Positions 45,965 to 54,890 of a stretch of 64,000 bases of DNA are shown piece after piece. Source of the DNA: JAFNAG01 sp963721405 (GTDB taxonomy: Bacteria; Acidobacteriota; UBA6911). The notes below the pieces were generated by a model. The model searched no databases and had not been told where the DNA came from. It saw nothing but the letters and a program-made list of their open reading frames with translations. The first letter of the stretch is position 1. Each line of letters opens with the position of its first letter. The DNA lies in assembly GCA_963721405.1 (NCBI GenBank), contig CAVRJA010000002.1, positions 450,699-514,698 on the forward strand, read 5' to 3'. Both the position numbers and the translations under genes were made by a program.

Positions 45965-46239
45965 CGGGCAATCCAGGCAATATCCGTGCTTACTACGAAT
46001 CACATGGTTTCCGCGCGAATTCGCCCCTTCCGCGGCGGAACCGTTCTCGTCGCTGCTACGCGGGCCGCGGCTGCCGACGTCGTGACTCCGGCCGCGATGA
46101 CAAATCCCCCCAATCACGATTTCCAGGAGACATCGGGCGCCGACCGCCCAAAGGGGCACTCCTCCAGGCAGTGCTGCGGCCGAAGAGGCGGGTTCCCGGA
46201 CGGAGTTGGTGCTTCGATCATCGAATTGGGGGAGCGTCA

Positions 46240-47634
46240 ATGATTGTCATGAAGTTCGGCGGGACTTCCGTCGAAGATGCGACTTCGATCGAGCGGGTTG
46301 CGGAGATCATCCGGGCGCGGCTGTCATTGAAGCCGGTGGTGGTGGTTTCCGCCATGGGCAAGACAACCCGCAAACTGCTTCGTGCGGCGACGGCGTCGGC
46401 CGCGGGCGACACCCGCACCTGCGCTTCGCTTGTCGTCGACCTCAAGGCGCGGCACAAGGGCGAAACGCGCAGGCTGATCCAGGACGGGAGCGCCATCTTC
46501 TCCCGACTCGAGGAGTACTTTCTCGAGCTGGGCAAGCTGCTCGACGGCCTCGCCATCCTCGGAGAGGTGCCTCCGAGAGGATTGGACAAGATATTGGCCT
46601 ACGGGGAGCTGATCTCGTCGGCGATCGTTGCGGAGGCCCTGGCCGCCAGGGGAATTCCGGTCCGGCTACTCGACGCGCGAGAGCTGATCAGGACCGACGA
46701 CTGCTATGGCGCCGCCGAGCCGATCTTTGAAATCACAAACCAGAACCTCCGCACCGGGATCATTGCTGCCATCGTTCAGAATGAAGTCCCCGTGGTTCAG
46801 GGCTTCATCGGTTCGACGCGGAGCGGCGCCACCACCACACTCGGGTTCGAGGGATCCGATTACACTGCAACGATCATCGGGGCCGCCCTCGGTGCGGCCG
46901 ACATCCAGATCTGGAAGGACGTTTCAGGTCTGATGACGGCAGACCCGGCGGTGTACCATGGGGCGCGCACGGTCAAGAAGTGCTCCTATTCGGAAGCCGC
47001 GGCACTGACCTTTTTCGGCGCCAAGGTTCTCCACCCGAAGGCAGTCCACCCGGCGGCGCAATCGAACATCCCGCTGCACATTTACAACTCCAGGCAGCCT
47101 GATGCGACCGGAACCACGATCTCCGTGGAAGCGCCGGCGTGCGCCAATCTGATCAAATCGATTGCCTTCAAGCAGCCGGTCAAAGTGCTCCACGCCAATG
47201 ACGTGCGGAACGGCGGAACCGGAAGGGCCGCTCCGGAGGACCTGTTGCTGAAGTTGCTGGGGGCCCTGGCGCGCCGGAGCGCGAGGCCTTTGCTGGTCGC
47301 CCTGTCCGCTTCGAGTGCCGCGTTTGCCCTGGATGGAGACTCACTGGACGCGGACCGGGAACGCGACCTGTTGCAGGAGGCCTCAAGCTTCTGCAGCGCA
47401 GGGATCGAGGACGATCAGGCCGTGGTTACACTGGTCGGCGAGGGCTTATGCCGTCATGCCGGCGTCGAGGCGCTTGTCTTCAAATCAATCGAAGATATTC
47501 AGCCGCGGATGGTCCTGCAAGGCTCGTCACCCCACATGATGAACCTCGTGCTGGCCAAGAGCCAGGTGGCCGGCGTCATCGCCCGCCTTCACGAAGTCTT
47601 CTTTCAGGATCCGGACCCTGAAGTTTTTGAGTGA
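46240..47634 (+). CDS. lysC: aspartate kinase
   Basis: This 464-aa aspartokinase phosphorylates aspartate in the first step of the lysine/threonine/methionine pathway. It starts MIVMKFGGTSV, has SAMGKTT, the catalytic GFEGSDYTAT loop, VLHPKAVHPA, and two C-terminal ACT domains (about 310-460). GGGGGAGCG precedes the ATG at 46240; the frame to 46171 is not conserved. The length and unusual QGFIGSTRSGATTTLG loop fit the LysC class with a monofunctional kinase. Confidence 0.93.
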   Translation: MIVMKFGGTSVEDATSIERVAEIIRARLSLKPVVVVSAMGKTTRKLLRAATASAAGDTRTCASLVVDLKARHKGETRRLIQDGSAIFSRLEEYFLELGKLLDGLAILGEVPPRGLDKILAYGELISSAIVAEALAARGIPVRLLDARELIRTDDCYGAAEPIFEITNQNLRTGIIAAIVQNEVPVVQGFIGSTRSGATTTLGFEGSDYTATIIGAALGAADIQIWKDVSGLMTADPAVYHGARTVKKCSYSEAAALTFFGAKVLHPKAVHPAAQSNIPLHIYNSRQPDATGTTISVEAPACANLIKSIAFKQPVKVLHANDVRNGGTGRAAPEDLLLKLLGALARRSARPLLVALSASSAAFALDGDSLDADRERDLLQEASSFCSAGIEDDQAVVTLVGEGLCRHAGVEALVFKSIEDIQPRMVLQGSSPHMMNLVLAKSQVAGVIARLHEVFFQDPDPEVFE

Positions 47635-47724
47635 GCGGGAGCCTGCGGTATCAGCACCGTCCGGCGGACATGCGCCGGCGAGGCAGAAACCCCACCGCAC
47701 AGCGACAGCGCGCAGCGCGGCCTG

Positions 47725-48807
47725 TCAATTCGTCTTGACGGCTCCAACAAACGCGAGCGGCTCACCGGCGCTGATCGGAGGCGTATTGATGATGTACAGC
47801 ACCTCCCCCGCGAACGGGGACCGGAGCTCATACACCTGGTTGCCGAAATAGTCGGTCACCGTGCCCAAAAGAGCGCCTTTCTCGACCATCTGCGCCTTTT
47901 TCACCTTGGGGAAGAACAGACCCGCTTTTTCCTGCAGATTCGCCGGAAAGTAGAGGACTTCTGCCGGATCGTACCAGGTGATGCTGGCCGGCATCTCCAC
48001 TTTCCCATCCGTCATCTTCAGGTGGCGCATCATGTTCTGCACCCCGCGCTCGATCGCGGCAATCTCCTCTTCGTCCGTCGATACTCCCATCCCCCCGGAC
48101 TCGATGGTGAGGGAGGGCTTTCCAAGCGTCATCGCGGTGTTGGAGCAGTACTTGGCTTCCTTTGGATTTGTCGGACGGCTGCGGTCGATCACGATGTTGT
48201 TCAGGCCGAACACCATCGCCAGCTGTTTTGCTTCCTCATCCACTTTCGGGTTGCCGATGGGGTTCCAGTAGCTGTAGGGACGCAGGGACTCGTTGCCGTC
48301 GCCGCAATGGAGATCCACCAGGTAATCCGTCTTTTCGATCACCTCTTTCGTGATTACGTAGGCGATGCGCTCCGATAGGGTCCCGTCGATCTTTCCCGGG
48401 TAAACACGGTTGAGGTTCTGTTGGTCGACGGGGCTGTAGTAGATGGTGCGCTTCAGAAAGGAAGGTACGTTGGCGACGTGCACAATGACGACGCGCCCCT
48501 TGAGTTTCTGGGGCGAAATGCCCCTGGCGAGCCTCTGGGCAGCGAGGACGGGCGGGTATTCGTACCCATGATTGCCGGCGATAATGGCGAGCGCCGGGCC
48601 GCGGGTGGCGCCGTTTATGACCGTCACCGGGATCTGTGCCTGCCCGTCCGTTGCGCCGGGGACCAGCAGGTAACCGGACCGCGCCTGACCCGGCGGCACT
48701 TGCAGCGATCCGACCTGATAATTCTGAGCGGGCAACACGCCGCAGGACAGCGCGGCCGCCGCCAGAAACACGGCGCTCATTTTTGCGCCGAGGACTCTGC
48801 TTCTCAT
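47725..48807 (-). CDS. secreted succinylglutamate desuccinylase/aspartoacylase family protein
   Basis: The 360-aa M14-related zinc hydrolase has a signal peptide (VFLAAAALSCGVLPAQ). Its zinc site is AGNHGYEYPP (HxxE near 73-76) plus DLHCGDG, with later TIESGGMG. The ATG at 48807 follows GGAGGTTGCC; the longer frame to 48876 is not conserved. It probably cleaves an N-acyl amino acid or peptide outside the cytosol. A C-terminal lipoyl-like tail (YELRSPFAGEVLYI) is typical of this group. Confidence 0.85.
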   Translation of the reverse strand: MRSRVLGAKMSAVFLAAAALSCGVLPAQNYQVGSLQVPPGQARSGYLLVPGATDGQAQIPVTVINGATRGPALAIIAGNHGYEYPPVLAAQRLARGISPQKLKGRVVIVHVANVPSFLKRTIYYSPVDQQNLNRVYPGKIDGTLSERIAYVITKEVIEKTDYLVDLHCGDGNESLRPYSYWNPIGNPKVDEEAKQLAMVFGLNNIVIDRSRPTNPKEAKYCSNTAMTLGKPSLTIESGGMGVSTDEEEIAAIERGVQNMMRHLKMTDGKVEMPASITWYDPAEVLYFPANLQEKAGLFFPKVKKAQMVEKGALLGTVTDYFGNQVYELRSPFAGEVLYIINTPPISAGEPLAFVGAVKTN

Positions 48808-48929
48808 GGCAACCTCCATCGGAATAGGTTCGATAGCGCACTGTCTTACCACGAAATTCCATGCCACGATACGCATTTCGAGATTCCCGCGTCTCAGCTA
48901 TCTGAATCGCAGGGGGTTTGCATGATTTC

Positions 48930-48958
48930 TTTACTCAAACGCGGGGGCGTCGTATAAT
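48930..48958 (+). promoter_or_regulatory. promoter of the DksA-like gene
   Basis: A perfect TATAAT at 48953-48958 lies 17 bases after TTTACT at 48930-48935 (4/6 match). The predicted start site is about 40 bases before the coding start. Confidence 0.6.
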
Positions 48959-49003
48959 AACTGTTTTTTTGAACGCCGGGCTGTCCTCAAGCGAGGTTGC
49001 ACC

Positions 49004-49348
49004 ATGAAGAAAACTGATCTCAAGAAGTTCAAAACGATCCTGGAGGGCAAGCGCGACGCCATCGCCGACTCCACTCCGGGAAAAAAGACTCACTGGGAAA
49101 ACATGGAGAATACAAGACATGGCGATTTTGTCGACCAGGCCAGTGACGACAATGAAGTGCACGTGAACATCCGCCTGCTTCAGACGGATGCGAAGCTGTT
49201 GCGTGCGATCGAAGCTGCGCTCGGCCGCATCGACGACGGGAGCTATGGCGTGTGCACGATGTGCGGCGAAGACATCAGCATCGCACGGCTCAAGGCCGTC
49301 CCCTGGACCTCCGTCTGCATTGCCTGCAAGGAAAAGAAGACCGCCTGA
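49004..49348 (+). CDS. TraR/DksA family zinc-finger protein
   Basis: The 114-aa protein has a coiled-coil N-terminal half and the C4 zinc finger CTMCGEDI...CIACKE near residues 85-109. The FVDQASDDNEV loop holds the acidic residues that enter the RNA polymerase secondary channel in DksA. It probably modulates transcription at stress. A strong promoter precedes it. Confidence 0.88.
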   Translation: MKKTDLKKFKTILEGKRDAIADSTPGKKTHWENMENTRHGDFVDQASDDNEVHVNIRLLQTDAKLLRAIEAALGRIDDGSYGVCTMCGEDISIARLKAVPWTSVCIACKEKKTA

Positions 49349-49537
49349 GACAGCCCCCTCCTTGCCGGCCGGGCGCCTCAGACGGCGCCGATTCATTCCC
49401 CCCTTTGGCAGTCCTACGTTCCGCCCCGCGCGAATCACGCCCAGGCTTTTGCACTCTTTCCTCTTCCGAGGTGCACTATACTTTCCGGTTATCAGGCCCC
49501 GCACCGGGGTCCGATGAATGAAGCCGGAGGCCCTAAG

Positions 49538-50137
49538 ATGACAAGGATCTATACCAAGACAGGTGACGACGGGACTACGGGATTGATCGGCGGAAAACGG
49601 GTGCCGAAAGATGCCGCCCGCATCGAAGCATACGGCGCCATCGACGAATTGAACGCCGTTTTGGGATTGGTCTGCGCATTTCCAGTGTCCGAGCGTCTGC
49701 GCACGGTGATCGGCCGGGTGCAGGATGACCTGTTCAACATCGGCGCGGACCTCGCCCTCCCAGCCGGCATGGACCGCGTCGATTGGGATATTCCAGCCAT
49801 CGCGGAGGAGGATATCCGGATCCTCGAAAGGGAAATCGACGATCGCCAGGCAGCGTTGCCGCCCCTGCGGCAATTCATCCTTCCCGGCGGCGGACCGGCT
49901 GGGGCAATGCTCCATCTCGCGCGCACGGTGGCACGGCGGGCGGAGCGCCGGTGCGTGACTTTGACGCACGCCGAACCGGTCGACCCGCAGGTTGTCCGGT
50001 ATCTGAACCGCCTTTCCGATCTGTGTTTCGTGCTGGCACGGTATGTGAATCAGGAGGATTCCCGACCTGAAATTCATCCATCTTTCGGCAAGCGGAAGAG
50101 CGGAGGAACCGGGCCTTCTACTGGCGGGGCGCCTTAG
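49538..50137 (+). CDS. ATP:cob(I)alamin adenosyltransferase (PduO type)
   Basis: This enzyme makes adenosylcobalamin, the cofactor of mutases such as the one at 25.5 kb. The 199-aa protein starts MTRIYTKTGDDGTTGLIGG and carries YGAIDELNAVLG, the Arg-rich ARTVARRAERR and PVDPQVVRYLNRLSDLCFVLAR. The ATG at 49538 follows GGAGGCCCTAAG; ATG 49514 is weaker. Its last 20 bases overlap the converging VWFA gene. Confidence 0.92.
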   Translation: MTRIYTKTGDDGTTGLIGGKRVPKDAARIEAYGAIDELNAVLGLVCAFPVSERLRTVIGRVQDDLFNIGADLALPAGMDRVDWDIPAIAEEDIRILEREIDDRQAALPPLRQFILPGGGPAGAMLHLARTVARRAERRCVTLTHAEPVDPQVVRYLNRLSDLCFVLARYVNQEDSRPEIHPSFGKRKSGGTGPSTGGAP

Positions 50138-51161
50138 TGGCAGTTTCCTTGGGCGCGTAGTAGCCCTTCTTGGTCCTGGTCACGAGGTCCGGCCGCCGGA
50201 CCCTCACCTCAATCTTGCGGAATTTCCCATCGTGTTTGGCATTGGTAGGGTAGTAGCCGATGCTGTACTGGCTGGCGAGTTCCTTGGCGATGCCGTCGAA
50301 GGCCGGTCCCAGATCTTCCGTGGTGAGGGCGTTGAATAATACTCCCCCGCTGTATTCCGCAAGCTGGGAAAGGTAGCGCCGCCCCTCGTAATAATCGGAC
50401 GACGAAGAACCCGGAGCCTGGGCCCCGGGCCCAACCCTGACACGCGGCATGGGCAGCGGCACTCCCCCGACAGTTCCCGGGGACCGGTAGTCCATGTCGC
50501 CTTCGGTGTTGAAATAGATGCAGTAGATGGTCGCCTGTGTCTCCTTTGCCAGCTGCAGCGTCTCGTTCTCGGACGCCTTGCGGCTTACGGTGTCGACGCC
50601 GTCGGTAAACAGGACCAGTGCCTTCCGTTCTCTCACAGGTTTGAGCACCTCCTGCAGTGCCAGCCAGACGCCTTCGTAGAGCGCAGTGCCTCCATTCGAC
50701 CGGGTCTCTTTAATTCCGTACTCATTGCGCTTCCGGTCGATGCTGAAATCCTCGAGGAGATTGACGTCGTCGGCGAAAGACATGATGGCTACGGAATCGT
50801 CCGGGTGGAGAGTGTTGACGAACCGGATCGCCTCGTTCTGCAGCCGCGCAAGTTTCTTCTGCATGCTTCCGCTCGTGTCCAGCAGCAGCGCAACCGAAAT
50901 CGGTTCATCGGTTGCGGCAAAGCCGGCAATCTGCTGTGGGACCTTGTCCTCATAGACCTCGAAGTCTTTCTTTTCCAGGTCGGCGACCCGCCTCCCGTCC
51001 CGAGTGGTGACAACAACCGGGATCGAAACCATGTCGACCCGCACTTGGATGCTCTGTGGATTTCCCTGCCCGGGCTTGTCGCCTTGGCCAAAGCCGAACC
51101 AGAGACTCGTTGCCAGCGCCAGGCAGGCGCCGAACACAATGCCGGGTTTTTTGTAGGACAT
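50118..51161 (-). CDS. secreted VWFA-related protein (paralogue 1)
   Basis: The 347-aa protein has an N-terminal membrane or signal segment (GIVFGACLALATSLWFGF) and a von Willebrand A domain around 80-260 with the MIDAS residues DTSGSM. A C-terminal SQYSIGYYPTN strand is characteristic of the Acidobacteria-type VWFA-related family (TIGR03436-like). Function is unknown; VWA domains mediate metal-dependent protein binding. I chose ATG 51161 because AGGGGG lies nine bases upstream; ATG 51170 is possible. Tandem with a paralogue. Confidence 0.85.
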   Translation of the reverse strand: MSYKKPGIVFGACLALATSLWFGFGQGDKPGQGNPQSIQVRVDMVSIPVVVTTRDGRRVADLEKKDFEVYEDKVPQQIAGFAATDEPISVALLLDTSGSMQKKLARLQNEAIRFVNTLHPDDSVAIMSFADDVNLLEDFSIDRKRNEYGIKETRSNGGTALYEGVWLALQEVLKPVRERKALVLFTDGVDTVSRKASENETLQLAKETQATIYCIYFNTEGDMDYRSPGTVGGVPLPMPRVRVGPGAQAPGSSSSDYYEGRRYLSQLAEYSGGVLFNALTTEDLGPAFDGIAKELASQYSIGYYPTNAKHDGKFRKIEVRVRRPDLVTRTKKGYYAPKETATKAPRQ

Positions 51162-51276
51162 GTCGTCCATCCCCCTAGCCGGATCAGAAAGCAGGCCCGC
51201 CGGCCGTGCCTTCGTATTACTATAGAGATGCAGCCGGATCGCCAAGGGATCACGGCGACACCCAGCAGGGAAGGCG

Positions 51277-52320
51277 TTACTTCCGATTCTTCCTGTCGTC
51301 GACGGTCCAGTAGCCCTGTCTCGTTTGCACGTACAAACCCTGCCGGGAGACCTTCACTTCCACCTTCCGATAACTGCCGTCGCGCTTGGGATTGGTGGGA
51401 TAATAGCCGATGCTGTACTGGCTCGAGAGCTCAGCGGCGATGGCCTCGAACGCGGGACTCAAATCCTCCATTTTCAGGGCGTCGAACACCCTGCCACCGC
51501 TGTTCTCCCCTAGATCCGAGAGATACTGACGGCCCCCCATATAGTCTTCCGGGCTTGAACCCACCCCGGGAACGGGACGCCTCTGCGGCTGTCGCCCGAT
51601 GACCGGGGGCAGCGGCAGGCCTGTGGAAGGCTGGCGAGAACGCCCCTGCATGTCCGTTTCCGTATTGAAATAGATACAGTAAATCGGGGCGGGGGATTCT
51701 TTGGCGATCTCACGAGTTTCCCCTTTCGTGACTCTGTCGCTTGCGGTGTCGACGCCATCGGTGAAAAGCACGAGCGCGCTCCGCTGGCGAACCGGCTTGA
51801 TCACCTCCTCAACCGCGAGCCAGACCGCTTCGTACAATACGGTAAATCCTCCGGGGCGCGTTCTCCGGATCGCATTGGCAGCTTTCGTGCGATCGGTGCT
51901 GAAGTCCTGCAGGAGCGTGACGTCTTCGGCAAAGGAAATGACCGCGATCGAGTCCGTTGGATTGAGGAGATTCGTGAACCGGATCGCCTCATCCTGGATC
52001 CGCTGGAGCTGGAGCAGCGTGCTGCCGCTGGTATCGAGGGCGATCAGGACTGAAAATGGTTCGTCGACTGCCTGAAATCCAGCAATCTGTTGTCGGACCT
52101 TGTCTTCAAATACCTGAAATTCTTCTCTCTGCAGGTCGGCCACACGCGTTCCACTGCGGGTGGTCACGACCACCGGCAGGGACACTATTTCGACTTCGAC
52201 GCGAATATCCGCCTGCTTTGAGTCCTGCTCGCGGGTATTCACGGGCAACAGGAAGATTCCCAGCTGCCCGAATATCAGCAGGATCAATGACTTTCTCGCA
52301 GGCCATGTACTTTCGCGCAT
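51277..52320 (-). CDS. secreted VWFA-related protein (paralogue 2)
   Basis: The 347-aa product parallels paralogue 1 in domain order. It has an N-terminal hydrophobic segment (LILLIFGQLGIFLLPV) and a RVEVEIVSLPVVVTT strand that matches RVDMVSIPVVVTT in the other copy. A MIDAS DTSGST and the C-terminal SQYSIGYYPTN follow. ATG 52320 follows GGAGGAGCA. The two genes lie 115 bases apart and surely arose by duplication. Whether both are needed together is unknown. Confidence 0.85.
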   Translation of the reverse strand: MRESTWPARKSLILLIFGQLGIFLLPVNTREQDSKQADIRVEVEIVSLPVVVTTRSGTRVADLQREEFQVFEDKVRQQIAGFQAVDEPFSVLIALDTSGSTLLQLQRIQDEAIRFTNLLNPTDSIAVISFAEDVTLLQDFSTDRTKAANAIRRTRPGGFTVLYEAVWLAVEEVIKPVRQRSALVLFTDGVDTASDRVTKGETREIAKESPAPIYCIYFNTETDMQGRSRQPSTGLPLPPVIGRQPQRRPVPGVGSSPEDYMGGRQYLSDLGENSGGRVFDALKMEDLSPAFEAIAAELSSQYSIGYYPTNPKRDGSYRKVEVKVSRQGLYVQTRQGYWTVDDRKNRK

Positions 52321-52754
52321 TGCTCCTCCATCATACGCCGCACAGCGTCTCCCTGCCCTCAAAAACCGTGGCCTGAATGTCTCCCGAAACTTTCCTCCGG
52401 GGAGACCATGAATTTTTGGGGTCGGCATGTACTGCCAACATGACTAGTGCAGTCGCTGACGGAGATCGACCCCGATACCGATCCCGAAGCTTGCGCTTGA
52501 GCCGGTGTTTCTGGTTTCACTGAACGCGGTGCCTGGCATAAGGGTCTGCCTCAGCAGCTGGCTGACTTGCCTTCCCGGATTCTGATGCCGTGGATCTCGA
52601 ATTGGATCATTTCACTCAAGAGACTATAATTGCGGCTTCAGCGGCGTCCCGCGCCCGGCGCAACAGGCCGGCGATCGGGAGCAGCCCGACGGGAAATCCT
52701 GTCCGGCCAGTCACCGGATCGGGACTGGCCGGCATGTGATCCCTGTGGAGGAAT
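52321..52754. other. divergent intergenic region
   Basis: About 430 bases between paralogue 2 (minus) and the LOG gene (plus). It holds a good promoter for the LOG gene near 52602-52630. A minus-strand run near 52443-52590 encodes a short peptide that looks like an outer-membrane protein end but has no start codon of its own; see the rejected list. Confidence 0.4.
52602..52630 (+). promoter_or_regulatory. promoter of the LOG-family gene
   Basis: TTGGAT at 52602-52607 and a perfect TATAAT at 52625-52630 are 17 bases apart, 125 bases before the ATG. Confidence 0.45.
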
Positions 52755-53420
52755 ATGATCCCCGAACGGTATGTAGTGGACGAGATCAGCGCCAGCGAAT
52801 CCTGGCGGCTTTTTCGGATCATGGCTGAATTTGTGGAAGGTGTCGAGGCGCTCTCCCATATCCAGCCGGGCGTGACTTTTTTCGGTTCGGCACGAATCTC
52901 GCCCGATAGCGAGGGGTATAAGACCACGTATGAAATGGCCAAGGCCGTGGCTGAGGCGGGATACACGATCATCACGGGTGGCGGCCCGGGTGTCATGGAA
53001 GCCGCCAACAAAGGCGCCTGTGAAGCGGGAGCTCAGTCTGTCGGGCTGAACATCACTCTCCCCATGGAACAGCGCGCCAATCCCTACGTGAAAACGCTGC
53101 TGAATTTCCGATATTTCTTCGTGCGCAAGGTGATGTTCGTCAAGTATTCCCATGGGTTCGTCATCATGCCCGGCGGATTCGGAACTCTCGATGAGCTGTT
53201 CGAATCTGTGACTCTGATCCAGACACACAAGATCCAGCCTTTTCCGGTGATCCTGGTGGGCCGCGCCTTCTGGACGCCGCTTCTGGCCTGGATCGAGGAA
53301 AACCTCCTGGCGCGCGGCTTGATTTCAAGCGGCGACCGACAGATCATGAAGCTGGCGGATACGGCCGGGGAAGTGCTCGCGATCCTCAAGAATTCGCGCG
53401 TTGAGGAGTGCCAGCCCTGA
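52755..53420 (+). CDS. LOG-family (TIGR00730) nucleotide phosphoribohydrolase
   Basis: The 221-aa Rossmann protein has GGGPGVMEAANKGA near 75-88 and PGGFGTLDELFE near 139-150, the paired signature of LOG proteins. Members release bases from nucleoside 5'-monophosphates (cytokinin activation in plants, pyrimidine/purine 5'-nucleotide nucleosidase in bacteria). GGAGGAAT is directly upstream. Older annotations as lysine decarboxylase are incorrect for this family. Confidence 0.9.
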   Translation: MIPERYVVDEISASESWRLFRIMAEFVEGVEALSHIQPGVTFFGSARISPDSEGYKTTYEMAKAVAEAGYTIITGGGPGVMEAANKGACEAGAQSVGLNITLPMEQRANPYVKTLLNFRYFFVRKVMFVKYSHGFVIMPGGFGTLDELFESVTLIQTHKIQPFPVILVGRAFWTPLLAWIEENLLARGLISSGDRQIMKLADTAGEVLAILKNSRVEECQP

Positions 53421-53505
53421 GCCTTCGGGCCCTGAAGGCCGCGTTCAGGCCGATCGTCAAATCTCGATCCTCCGGGTAGCGAGGCGAGAAATTTCAGGAA
53501 AAAAC

Positions 53506-54195
53506 ATGCCTTCGAATCATCTCATCCTAAAACAGCTGGAACTGGGTCCGATGATGAATCTCATCTATGTCGTCGGGTGCGGAGAGACGCGCGAAGCGGC
53601 CGTCGTGGACCCCGGGTGGGATGCGCCCGCCATTCTCGATGCCGTTCGGCAACTCGGCCTTCGGCTCAGCCACCTCTGGATCACCCATGCCCACCCCGAC
53701 CACATCAACGGGCTGGAAGAATTGCTTGAGGCGACCAGCGCACAGGTCTTCCTGAACGCGGAGGAGCTGGCTTATATGCGCCAAATGGCCGAAACCTTCC
53801 ACGTAGACATCGGATTCCTGGAGCGACACGCCGGCAGACTCCGGCCCGTGACGGACAATGAAGAAATCCTGCTGGGGAAGAACCCGGTTCGCTGCCTCCA
53901 CACACCGGGCCATACCCCGGGATCCCAGTGTTTCCTCGTCGAAAAGAATCTCTTTTCCGGAGACACTCTCTTCATCGACGCCTGCGGACGTGTCGATTTG
54001 CCCGGGGGCGATCCGGAGAAGATGTGGTGGAGCCTGAACCGGAAACTGCGGACCCTCGATGACGACGTCACACTGTACCCGGGGCACAGCTACGGTGACC
54101 GGTTGAAATCGACAATGGGCGAGCAGAAGCGCAGCAACCCCTACATGCAGTTCGATTCGGCGGCTCAATTCCTGCGAGCCATGGGGATCCGTTAA
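53506..54195 (+). CDS. MBL-fold hydrolase (glyoxalase II-like)
   Basis: From ATG 53506 (after CAGGAAAAAAC) the product has 229 aa. Metal ligands are in THAHPDHING (near 58-67), HTPGHTPGS and SGDTLFIDACGR, with a final YPGHSYG histidine. It resembles hydroxyacylglutathione hydrolase and persulfide dioxygenase-like enzymes. The substrate is uncertain. The upstream extension to 53401 is not conserved. Confidence 0.87.
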   Translation: MPSNHLILKQLELGPMMNLIYVVGCGETREAAVVDPGWDAPAILDAVRQLGLRLSHLWITHAHPDHINGLEELLEATSAQVFLNAEELAYMRQMAETFHVDIGFLERHAGRLRPVTDNEEILLGKNPVRCLHTPGHTPGSQCFLVEKNLFSGDTLFIDACGRVDLPGGDPEKMWWSLNRKLRTLDDDVTLYPGHSYGDRLKSTMGEQKRSNPYMQFDSAAQFLRAMGIR

Positions 54196-54221
54196 GTAAT
54201 CCGGGCCAGGTGCTCCCATCC

Positions 54222-54758
54222 ATGCTCACTCTTTTCGGTATTGCACTGGCAGCGTGCGGACTCTTCCTGTTCCTGTGGTATCGCACGATCGCATCTCTTC
54301 CCTCGGCAACGCGGCCTGCCTGGGTCCACCCGCCTGCGTTCAAGTGGGGGGTGCCGGCACTCAGTCTGCTCCTGTTTATCGCGGGGCTCGCGCTGCTGGC
54401 GGCCGTCAGCGTCTGGCTGCCTCTCGCCGCATTGACCGCGGCCGCCGTTGCCGGATTCGTCCTCGTGCGATTCGATCGTTACACCGCCATCATGCGCATC
54501 ATCCACGATCGCTATCGGACTATCCGCGTCTCCCATCCAGAACTGGACGAAAACGCGGTCTTGTACCTTACCGCCCAATGGCGATACCCGGGTTGGACGC
54601 AGGACCGGCTTGTCGAGCTTGTCGCAGACAAGAATGTCGAATCGCTGGTGTTGCTGATTGTGATGGAAGAGAATAAAGTCAATCCGATTTCAGACTGGGA
54701 ATTGTACCAGCGCCTGAGGGAAAAGGCCTCCCGGGTGGCCCGATCCCGCAAAGACTGA
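54222..54758 (+). CDS. hypothetical two-TM membrane protein
   Basis: I do not recognise the family. The 178-aa protein has TM helices at about 2-20 (LTLFGIALAACGLFLFLWY) and 44-80, then a soluble domain with FDRYTAIMRIIHDRYRTIR and AQWRYPGWTQDRLVELVADK, and a basic C-terminus. A GTG at 54210 is an alternative start. It lies between the MBL gene and the ABC permeases on the same strand. Confidence 0.65.
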   Translation: MLTLFGIALAACGLFLFLWYRTIASLPSATRPAWVHPPAFKWGVPALSLLLFIAGLALLAAVSVWLPLAALTAAAVAGFVLVRFDRYTAIMRIIHDRYRTIRVSHPELDENAVLYLTAQWRYPGWTQDRLVELVADKNVESLVLLIVMEENKVNPISDWELYQRLREKASRVARSRKD

Positions 54759-54890
54759 GCGGGACCGCCATTCCGGAGGTGCTCCGTGCGTGCACAAACA
54801 CCTATTTGCGTACGCCTGTAAACCTTTTACCCGTCCGGCCGTATCAATGGCTCGGATAACATCGGACAATTCCTGGGGGAACGTGCGCGC

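Noticed and set aside
45986..46243. Short plus-strand frame between the cyclodeaminase-like gene and lysC
   Set aside because: It overlaps the lysC start, has a weak start and no recognisable sequence.
52443..52590. Minus-strand peptide resembling a beta-barrel end (FGIGIGVDLRQRLH)
   Set aside because: There is no start codon or upstream frame, and the pattern is too short to claim a relic.
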